Below, piece after piece: positions 1-5,525 of a DNA stretch of 9,997 bases. Position numbers and translations under genes: made by a program. Numbering within the stretch: the stretch's first letter is position 1; every line of letters begins with the position of its first letter. The stretch is from Methanobacterium sp. (lineage in GTDB: Archaea; Methanobacteriota; Methanobacteria; Methanobacteriales; Methanobacteriaceae). The notes under the pieces are model-generated. The model was not told the origin of the DNA. It searched no databases and worked only from the letters and a program-made list of their open reading frames with translations. The stretch lies in NCBI GenBank assembly GCA_003151535.1, contig PLXT01000042.1, forward strand, positions 78,226-88,222. Direction: 5' to 3'.

Positions 1-630
1 ATAATGGCTGTAATAGAGGCTACAACAGGTGTGATGGAATCAACATTAAATAATGCCATTCCAGATTTTAAAAACGAATATGAACCTCTTTCACTTGCAA
101 CAGGTTCATCTGCTTGTGCAGTGGAATATATGTTGGAACTAGATGGTTTCAATGCTCCTATGATAGTAGATCTCCTGACTAAAAGGTTCCATAACTATGT
201 TCAGCTCTATCCAACACGTGGTGCAGCTGCAGAGCTCCATAACTGTGATTTTATGGACATGATCTACCGGGGTTGGAAGTACCTGGACAAGGAACGTAGG
301 ATGAAAAATGGTTCAAGGGGAAAATTGAAACCAGAAGTTGCAGGATACAAGGTTGATCTTGATCCCGTACATAAAAACAGTGTGATAATGAATCCTCAAC
401 GTTACGCATACCCTGCATGTGCAATATCTGTACGTTTCTCAGCTCTTATGCGTCTAGCAGATTATCCATGTCTATTAACAAGCGAACCAGTTACAGCAAC
501 CATGATGACCAACATCATAGCTCTCCATAAAGAAAATCCAGCATCTCCAGCTAGAGTATGTAAAAACTGTGCATCAGCTTGTCTAGTAGATTTCAGACAC
601 TGTGCATGTCAATGGAAAGAAGCAGTTTAA
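1..630 (+). CDS. DUF2193-like protein, 3' part (5' end outside window)
   Basis: The reading frame is open from the first base to a TAA stop. The ATG at position 4 has no visible ribosome binding site and the members of this family I recall are about twice as long, so I treat the gene as cut by the window edge. The visible 208 residues resemble DUF2193, an archaeal family of unknown function found in methanogens; this call rests on memory of the family and on the neighbouring DUF2180 gene. No membrane segment or signal peptide is seen. The C-terminus is Cys-rich: counting from the ATG at 4, cysteines lie at 186, 189, 193, 200 and 202, a CX2CX3CX6CXC pattern that could bind a metal or an Fe-S cluster, although no ligand is proven. 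It lies 47 bases before the DUF2180-like gene in the same direction and is probably in the same operon. Its function is unknown. Confidence 0.65.
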   Translation: MMAVIEATTGVMESTLNNAIPDFKNEYEPLSLATGSSACAVEYMLELDGFNAPMIVDLLTKRFHNYVQLYPTRGAAAELHNCDFMDMIYRGWKYLDKERRMKNGSRGKLKPEVAGYKVDLDPVHKNSVIMNPQRYAYPACAISVRFSALMRLADYPCLLTSEPVTATMMTNIIALHKENPASPARVCKNCASACLVDFRHCACQWKEAV

Positions 631-667
631 TCAATATGGTCGTAATAAACCATTAAAAAAAATGGAC

Positions 668-672
668 GGTGT
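668..672 (+). promoter_or_regulatory. Ribosome binding site deciding the start of the DUF2180-like gene
   Basis: GGTGT lies five bases before the ATG at 678. The alternative in-frame GTG at 669 overlaps this site and has no comparable one of its own, so the ATG at 678 is preferred. Confidence 0.5.
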
Positions 673-677
673 TCAAA

Positions 678-887
678 ATGAAATGTTACATCGATGCAAT
701 GGAAGGTAAGGATAAGGAAGCCGTTGCAATTTGTATAGTGTGTGGAATGGCTTTGTGTGAGGACCATCTAATAAGGGAAGATGTGACCCTATGGGAGGGA
801 GGATATCCATTCCCCTCTCAAAAGGTTCAAAAGAGCATGCCCAGAATTTTATGTCCAGAATGTTACGCGGCATTAAAGGGTGAATAA
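678..887 (+). CDS. DUF2180-like small Cys-rich (probable zinc-binding) protein
   Basis: This 69-residue protein begins MKCY and is rich in paired cysteines: C3, C19-x2-C22, C27-x2-H30 and C59-x2-C62. The order is that of a small two-site zinc-binding fold of the B-box or treble-clef kind. It matches what I recall of DUF2180, a small archaeal family of unknown function, including the central WEGGYPFPS stretch (39-47) and the PRILCP segment near the C-terminus. No membrane segment is present, so it is probably cytoplasmic. The expected second cysteine of the first pair appears to be aspartate here (D6), which could still coordinate zinc. I chose the ATG at 678 over the GTG at 669 because of ribosome-binding-site placement. 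The gene ends one base before the aquaporin start codon and its last codons contain the aquaporin's binding site, so the two are probably translated together. The molecular role is unknown. Confidence 0.8.
   Translation: MKCYIDAMEGKDKEAVAICIVCGMALCEDHLIREDVTLWEGGYPFPSQKVQKSMPRILCPECYAALKGE
877..883 (+). promoter_or_regulatory. Ribosome binding site of the aquaporin gene, inside the previous gene
   Basis: AGGGTGA lies five bases before the ATG at 889 and within the last codons of the DUF2180-like gene. It argues for the ATG at 889 instead of the in-frame GTG at 880, which sits inside this motif, and implies translational coupling. Confidence 0.75.
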
Positions 888-888
888 A

Positions 889-1647
889 ATGGCAAATATT
901 AAAAAGAGGTGTCTTGCTGAATTCATAGGCACCTTTTTTTTAGTTTTTATGGGTGCGGGTGCTGCTGCAATCACTCTCATGATATCCAAAGGAAGTGTTC
1001 CACCAAATGCATTTAACATTGGAATCGGAACACTTGGAGGTTTAGGTGATTGGCTGGCAATTGGTCTGGCCTTTGGTATTGCAATATCAACTTGCATATA
1101 TGCACTGGGAAATGTCTCGGGTTGTCATATAAACCCTGCTGTTACAATAGCTCTCTGGACTGTTAAAAAGTTTCCGGGTCGTGATGTGGTGCCTTATATC
1201 ATTTCACAGCTTGCAGGTGCATCTATTGCAAGTTTACTCTTTGCATTAATTGTCGGTATGGGAGCTGTTACTGTTGGTGGTCTGGGTGCTACAGCACCAT
1301 TTCCAGGAATTGGTTATCTCCAGGCTATACTAGCCGAACTAGTGGGCACATTCCTTTTGATGATGGCCATAATGGGTGTTGCGGTAGATAGAAGAGCCCC
1401 ATCAGGATTTGCAGGACTTATTATTGGTTTGACTGTAGCTGGTGTCATAACTACTGTTGGAAATATCTCTGGAGCATCTTTAAACCCTGCAAGGACTTTT
1501 GGCCCGTATCTGGGAAATACACTACTTGCAGGTACCAATTTATGGATGTTCTTCCCAATATATATTATAGGGCCCATTGTAGGAGCTATTCTTGCAGCTT
1601 TAGCCTATAATTACATGACCAGTGAGGAAGAGGCAAGCAGAGGTTAA
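889..1647 (+). CDS. aqpM: AqpM-type aquaporin (MIP family water/glycerol channel)
   Basis: This 252-residue membrane channel has about six hydrophobic helices and both half-helix signatures of the MIP family: SGCHINPAV (NPA at 82-84) and GASLNPARTFGP (NPA at 199-201). By direct numbering it aligns with what I recall of Methanothermobacter AqpM, whose filter residues are F62, I187, S196 and R202. F62, I187 and R202 are all present here, and position 196 is alanine. The isoleucine in place of the histidine of strict water channels is the AqpM hallmark and fits a wider pore passing water and, less well, glycerol; transport of H2S or CO2 has been suggested for this group but cannot be judged from sequence. 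A short charged C-terminal tail (SEEEASRG) is cytoplasmic in this fold. The gene is the last of a probable operon with the DUF2193- and DUF2180-like genes and is followed by a T-rich terminator. Confidence 0.93.
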   Translation: MANIKKRCLAEFIGTFFLVFMGAGAAAITLMISKGSVPPNAFNIGIGTLGGLGDWLAIGLAFGIAISTCIYALGNVSGCHINPAVTIALWTVKKFPGRDVVPYIISQLAGASIASLLFALIVGMGAVTVGGLGATAPFPGIGYLQAILAELVGTFLLMMAIMGVAVDRRAPSGFAGLIIGLTVAGVITTVGNISGASLNPARTFGPYLGNTLLAGTNLWMFFPIYIIGPIVGAILAALAYNYMTSEEEASRG

Positions 1648-1667
1648 AACTATTGTAATATAAAACA

Positions 1668-1693
1668 TTTTTATCTATTTTTTATTTTTTTTT
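1668..1693 (+). terminator. Oligo-T terminator after the aquaporin gene
   Basis: A nearly pure T tract starts 20 bases after the aquaporin stop and includes an uninterrupted run of nine T. Archaeal RNA polymerase commonly stops at such tracts without a hairpin. It also lies close to the change from G+C-richer backbone to AT-rich DNA. Confidence 0.65.
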
Positions 1694-1722
1694 GTCTACG
1701 AGGAGCTATTCAAATAAAAGAA

Positions 1723-1736
1723 GATCAATCTTGATC
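1723..1736. repeat. Palindrome GATCAA-TC-TTGATC
   Basis: Two perfect 6-base arms separated by two bases lie between the aquaporin terminator and the next gene. It could be an operator or simply chance in AT-rich DNA. A related longer palindrome is present at 9631-9644. Confidence 0.4.
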
Positions 1737-1742
1737 GATACT

Positions 1743-1755
1743 AAAAAATATTATA
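1743..1755 (+). promoter_or_regulatory. Possible TATA box of the DUF3892-like gene
   Basis: An A/T block ending in TATTATA lies about 47 bases before the GTG start at 1802. Transcription would begin roughly 25 bases further on, leaving a short leader that still contains the AGGTGA ribosome binding site. AT-rich surroundings make the exact box uncertain. Confidence 0.3.
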
Positions 1756-1801
1756 CAATGAAATTTTCTAAAATGACAAAAACTTAGGTGATTCTTTTGG
1801 A

Positions 1802-2002
1802 GTGCCTAGTACATGGGAAAGAAGTGATGTTTTGGACACTTTAAGAAAAAATGAAAATTTTTGCACAATAACAGAGGTAACAGCTAATAAATGGCATCAT
1901 GGGGCTAAAGTAGAAATAATAAGACTCAATGGTGTAGACTACATAAAAACAGTAAAAGATTCTATTACAAAAGATAATTTAGGAGAACTACCGACATTCT
2001 GA
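1802..2002 (+). CDS. Small DUF3892-like protein
   Basis: This 66-residue protein starts at GTG and is preceded by a good ribosome binding site, AGGTGA at 1786-1791, ten bases upstream. No in-frame start lies further upstream, because a TAA at 1769-1771 closes the frame. The second half (YIKTVKDSITKDNLGELP at about 47-64) resembles the C-terminal end of DUF3892 proteins, where a Y-x-K-T strand is followed by a DNL-x-x-LP ending; the family has no known function. It has one cysteine, no membrane segment and no signal peptide, so a soluble cytoplasmic protein is likely. It stands alone, with a T-rich terminator upstream and an oligo-T run just after its stop. It belongs compositionally to the AT-rich right-hand block. 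The family call is moderate; that it is a real gene is fairly likely. Confidence 0.6.
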   Translation: MPSTWERSDVLDTLRKNENFCTITEVTANKWHHGAKVEIIRLNGVDYIKTVKDSITKDNLGELPTF

Positions 2003-2012
2003 TAAATATTTA

Positions 2013-2020
2013 TTTTTTTT
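2013..2020 (+). terminator. Oligo-T terminator after the DUF3892-like gene
   Basis: Eight consecutive T begin ten bases after the stop codon, followed by more pyrimidine-rich sequence. This fits archaeal oligo-T termination and makes the small gene a single transcription unit. Confidence 0.5.
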
Positions 2021-2203
2021 CTTATCTTACTAATTAAACGGGTAACTAACTCGCTAAATCATTATGTGGCTTCATAAATATATTAATTAATGATTTTAAA
2101 CATTCATACTAACCAAAAATAACTCATTTACCCTACCCTAACTGCAACAAATGCATTAACTTAGCATAGCTTTCTAAACTGAAATACACATACAGATGTT
2201 AAC

Positions 2204-2215
2204 TATGTATAAAAA
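2204..2215 (+). promoter_or_regulatory. Possible TATA box of the restriction-modification gene
   Basis: TATGTATAAAAA resembles an archaeal TATA box. Transcription would start near 2235-2240, leaving a leader of about 70 bases that would contain the hairpin at 2243-2290 and the AGGGGG ribosome binding site. Confidence 0.35.
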
Positions 2216-2242
2216 AAGTTTGGTTAAGTGCCCTGTTTATTC

Positions 2243-2290
2243 CAACAGTAATGAATAGTAAGATTTAAGCTTCTGTTATTCAATACTTTG
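2243..2290. repeat. Imperfect inverted repeat just before the restriction enzyme
   Basis: The left arm CAACAGTAATGAATA (2243-2257) pairs with the right arm TATTCAATACTTTG (2277-2290), with one mismatch and one bulged C. The inner triplets AAG and CTT can add a further short pairing. It lies just upstream of the ribosome binding site, where an operator or an RNA hairpin controlling the enzyme would be placed. Confidence 0.5.
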
Positions 2291-2307
2291 ATCAACTAGG
2301 GGGAAAA

Positions 2308-5300
2308 ATGTTAGAAGCGCCAGCAGAAATAATTGAATTGGTGGATAAGTTTGAACGTAACTTAGAAGCTTACAAAAATCCTAATTACAAAGAAGAACAA
2401 CTAAAACAAGAGTTCATCAATCCTTTTTTTAAAGCTCTCGGTTGGGATGTTGATAATACTACAGGGGCTGCACCACAATATCGGGATGTTATTTTTGAAG
2501 ATTCAATCAAGATTGCTGGCGGTACTAGAGCACCTGACTACTGTTTTACTCTTGCAGGTAGAAAAATATTCTTTGTAGAAGCTAAAAAACCCTCTGTAAA
2601 TATAGATAAAGATATAAAACCATCATATCAGCTCCGAAGATATGCATGGAGCGCAAAATTACCATTATCTATCCTCACTGATTTTGAAGAATTGGCCATT
2701 TATGAATCAAAGTCCAGACCAAAGAAAACAGACAGGGCCAGTACAGGACGAATCAAGTATCTAACCTATAAGGATTATGTTAAACAATGGGATTACCTCT
2801 ACAATACATTCTCAAAGGATGCTGTATTAAAAGGGTCATATGATAAATACGCTGAAACAACTAAGAAGAAGAAGGGCACGACACTTGTAGATGATGAATT
2901 TTTATCCGAAATAGAAACATGGCGAGAATTATTAGCCAAAGATATAGCACTGAGAAACTCAGATCTAACAGTTGATGAATTAAATTATTCGGTACAACAA
3001 ATTATAGACAGAATCATATTTTTACGTATGGCAGAGGACCGAGGAGCGGAAAAATATGGACAACTACAAAAACTCCTCGACAAACAAGAGATATACCAAG
3101 AATTATCTGAAATATGGAAAACCGCAGATGAAAAATACAACTCAGGCCTATTCCACTTTAAAAACAACAAAACACAAAAAAGCACACCAGATACATTAAC
3201 TCCTCATTTAGAAATCAAAGATGGAATATTCAAACAGATAATAAAGAACCTTTACTATCCCGACAGTCCATACGAATTCTCTGTACTATCCCCAGAGATC
3301 CTAGGTAATGTATATGAACAATTCTTGGGAAAGGTCATCAGACTAACAAAAGGACATCACGCCAAAGTTGAAGAGAAGCCAGAAGTAAAAAAGGCAGGTG
3401 GAGTATTCTACACACCCCAATATATTGTTGAATATATTGTAAAGAATACCATTGGCCAATTATGCAAAAATAAAACACCCCAAAAGGTTTCTGAACTTCG
3501 TATACTCGATCCCGCATGTGGATCAGGATCATTCTTACTTGGAGCTTACAACTATCTCCTAAATTGGCATTTAATTTACTACTCTAATCTCGAAGATAAA
3601 AATCGTTTAAAAGATCAGATATACAAGGGATCAAACAATGAATGGCATCTTACAATAAGAGAAAAGAAACGTATCCTGTTAAACAATATTTATGGAGTTG
3701 ACATTGACCACCAGGCTGTTGAAGTCACCAAATTAAGTTTACTTCTAAAAGTACTCGAAGGTGAAAATAAAGATGTTCTGGAAGCACAACAAAAACTTTA
3801 CAAAGAAAGAGCCTTACCAAACTTAGAAGATAATATAAAGTGCGGAAACTCATTGATAGGACCAGAGATATACGATATTTCAAAATTGGATTTAACAGAT
3901 GAAGATATTAAACGAATAAACGCCTTTGATTGGGGTATTGAATTTAAAAGCATAATGGATAATGGTGGATTTGATTCAGTGATAGGAAATCCTCCTTATA
4001 TTCGTATCCAAGCAATGAAAGAATGGGCTCCGATTGAAGTAGAACAATACAAAAGAAACTATAATTCCGCCAGTAAAGGAAACTATGATATTTATGTGGT
4101 ATTTGTTGAACGAGTGCTTCAATTGTTGAATGGGAATGGCCATCTAGGATTTATTTTACCCCATAAATTCTTCAATTCCAAATATGGTCAACCATTAAGA
4201 TATATTATTGCATCTGGCAGAACATTAGATAAAATAGTTCATTTTGGAGATAATCAAGTCTTTGATAAGGCAACTACCTATACTTGTTTACTATTTTTAA
4301 ATAAAATAGCCCGGAAAAAGTTCAATTATGTCAAGGTGGATGATTTAAACAAATGGAGACTTTCAAATTATTCTATTGAAGGAGAAATTTCTTACAATAA
4401 TGTTTCTGATGAAGAGTGGAATTTCATTGTTGGACCTGGGGCTAAATTGTTTAGAAAGTTAGAAAAGTTGCCCGTTAAGTTGGGAGATATCTCCCATTTA
4501 TTTGTGGGTCTACAAACTAATGGTGATGACATATATATCCTTAAAGAAATTAGAAAAGAAGGTAATTTAGTCCTTTGCTATTCAAAAGCTACAGATAATG
4601 AACATTGGTTCGAAAATGACCATTTAAAATATTTTTTAAAAGGTTCTGTTAATATAAGACGTTATTTCCTTGAAAATGTTAATAAAAGATTGATTTTTCC
4701 ATATGAACTCGCTAATGAAAAAATGGAACTTATAACTAAAGAAGTTTACAAAAAGGAGTATCCTTATACTTGGAAATACCTTGAAGACAACAAAAAAGAA
4801 TTATCTGAACGAAATAAAGGAAAAATGGGAAGTAATTGGTACGGATATGTATATAAAAAGAATCACAATCGTTTTGACACTCCAAAACTGGTCGTACCAT
4901 CATTAGCAAATAAAAGTTCTTTTGCCCTAGATATAGAAGGTAAATACTATTTTGCAGGAAGTGGTGGCGGAGGTGGCGGAGGATATGGAGTATCAATTAA
5001 TAAAGATATTTCGTTCTCTTTCAATTACTTAATAGGTATTTTAAACTCAAAATTATCTACATTCTTCCTAAAAATCATTAGCACGCCATTTAGGGGAGGG
5101 TATATGGCTTTAAATCGCCAATACATCGAAAAACTTCCTATCCGGACTATAAACTTTGATGACCCCAAAGATATTTCAAAACATGATGAGATAGTCAAAC
5201 ATGTAAAAACTATGTTAAAACTCCATACAGACAGCGATACAGCCAGAACTCCACAAGATAAGGAATTAATTCAGCGACAGATAGATGCAACGGATAAGCA

Positions 5301-5376
5301 GATAGATAATTTAGTGTATGAATTGTATGGTCTTACAGAGGAAGAGATTGAGATTATTAATGGTGATAAATCGTAA
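2308..5376 (+). CDS. Type IIG restriction-modification enzyme (nuclease, adenine methyltransferase and specificity in one chain)
   Basis: This 1022-residue protein should both cut unmethylated DNA and methylate adenine at the same site. An N-terminal PD-(D/E)XK nuclease (about 30-135) shows P76-D77 and E91-A-K93 in strand context (APDYCF, FFVEAKKP), like the type I R-subunit N-domain. A helical linker (about 195-345) follows. The methyltransferase (about 346-640) has FYTP at 367-370 (motif X), DPACGSGSF from 401 (motif I, AdoMet binding), D465 in GVDID, and catalytic NPPY at 561-564 (motif IV), which identifies an N6-adenine enzyme with motif order X-I-IV. Residues about 720-950 form a TaqI/Eco57I-like target-recognition domain that contains a seven-glycine run (886-892). 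A helical tail ends in a YELYGLTEEE motif usual in these enzymes. No helicase domain or separate S subunit is present, which excludes types I and III. All key residues are intact. The ATG has AGGGGG four bases upstream. The recognition site cannot be read from sequence. Confidence 0.9.
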   Translation: MLEAPAEIIELVDKFERNLEAYKNPNYKEEQLKQEFINPFFKALGWDVDNTTGAAPQYRDVIFEDSIKIAGGTRAPDYCFTLAGRKIFFVEAKKPSVNIDKDIKPSYQLRRYAWSAKLPLSILTDFEELAIYESKSRPKKTDRASTGRIKYLTYKDYVKQWDYLYNTFSKDAVLKGSYDKYAETTKKKKGTTLVDDEFLSEIETWRELLAKDIALRNSDLTVDELNYSVQQIIDRIIFLRMAEDRGAEKYGQLQKLLDKQEIYQELSEIWKTADEKYNSGLFHFKNNKTQKSTPDTLTPHLEIKDGIFKQIIKNLYYPDSPYEFSVLSPEILGNVYEQFLGKVIRLTKGHHAKVEEKPEVKKAGGVFYTPQYIVEYIVKNTIGQLCKNKTPQKVSELRILDPACGSGSFLLGAYNYLLNWHLIYYSNLEDKNRLKDQIYKGSNNEWHLTIREKKRILLNNIYGVDIDHQAVEVTKLSLLLKVLEGENKDVLEAQQKLYKERALPNLEDNIKCGNSLIGPEIYDISKLDLTDEDIKRINAFDWGIEFKSIMDNGGFDSVIGNPPYIRIQAMKEWAPIEVEQYKRNYNSASKGNYDIYVVFVERVLQLLNGNGHLGFILPHKFFNSKYGQPLRYIIASGRTLDKIVHFGDNQVFDKATTYTCLLFLNKIARKKFNYVKVDDLNKWRLSNYSIEGEISYNNVSDEEWNFIVGPGAKLFRKLEKLPVKLGDISHLFVGLQTNGDDIYILKEIRKEGNLVLCYSKATDNEHWFENDHLKYFLKGSVNIRRYFLENVNKRLIFPYELANEKMELITKEVYKKEYPYTWKYLEDNKKELSERNKGKMGSNWYGYVYKKNHNRFDTPKLVVPSLANKSSFALDIEGKYYFAGSGGGGGGGYGVSINKDISFSFNYLIGILNSKLSTFFLKIISTPFRGGYMALNRQYIEKLPIRTINFDDPKDISKHDEIVKHVKTMLKLHTDSDTARTPQDKELIQRQIDATDKQIDNLVYELYGLTEEEIEIINGDKS
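4963..4983 (+). repeat. Tandem GGTGGCGGA repeat coding a seven-glycine run
   Basis: Two exact copies of a 9-base unit are followed by one GGA, encoding glycines 886-892 of the restriction enzyme within its specificity domain. Slippage by one unit would change the run by three glycines without breaking the frame. Glycine-rich loops before YG are known in related enzymes, so the protein feature itself is expected. Confidence 0.6.
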
Positions 5377-5397
5377 AAATCTAATTCATTTTATAAG

Positions 5398-5429
5398 AAA
5401 GCAAAAGAGCTTTACATATCATTGTTTTT
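5398..5429 (+). terminator. Possible weak terminator after the restriction enzyme
   Basis: A short hairpin (AAAGC at 5398-5402 pairing with GCTTT at 5409-5413) is followed by five T at 5425-5429. It is weak, and read-through into the next gene remains possible. Confidence 0.3.
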
Positions 5430-5443
5430 CTTAATTGACAACT

Positions 5444-5455
5444 ATTATAATTTAT
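5444..5455 (+). promoter_or_regulatory. Possible TATA box of the large nuclease/STAND-like gene
   Basis: ATTATAATTTAT lies about 70 bases before the start, which allows a leader containing the ribosome binding site. A second box, TTTATATG at 5497-5504, is closer to the archaeal consensus, but it would place the transcript start at or beside the start codon and give a leaderless message. Either could be used. Confidence 0.35.
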
Positions 5456-5513
5456 CTAGTAAAACTCAGAAGATTTCGGGGTTTAGGATTATCTTATTTA
5501 TATGTAAATAGAA

Positions 5514-5522
5514 GGAGTTGAT
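5514..5522 (+). promoter_or_regulatory. Ribosome binding site deciding the start of the large gene
   Basis: GGAGTTGAT matches the full-length Shine-Dalgarno form GGAGGTGAT at eight of nine bases. It ends three bases before the GTG at 5526 and directly abuts the TTG at 5523, which favours GTG. Confidence 0.55.
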
Positions 5523-5525
5523 TTG

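Larger units (their letters stand above)
2003..2307. other. Non-coding stretch between the DUF3892-like gene and the restriction enzyme
   Basis: These 305 bases contain no credible gene. They hold an oligo-T terminator at the left, a very AT-rich section around 2070-2100, a possible TATA box at 2204-2215, an imperfect hairpin at 2243-2290 and the ribosome binding site AGGGGG at 2298-2303. Confidence 0.6.

Noticed and set aside
880..888. GTG start for the aquaporin at 880
   Set aside because: That GTG is part of the AGGGTGA ribosome binding site serving the ATG at 889.
1314..1577. Open frames on the minus strand across the aquaporin, restriction enzyme and large gene
   Set aside because: They lie inside strongly supported + strand genes, show no recognisable motifs and have no ribosome binding sites.
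1758..1787. A nine-codon open frame from ATG before the DUF3892-like gene, possible leader peptide
   Set aside because: No ribosome binding site and no regulatory codon pattern. Its stop overlaps the ribosome binding site of the real gene, which is expected by chance.
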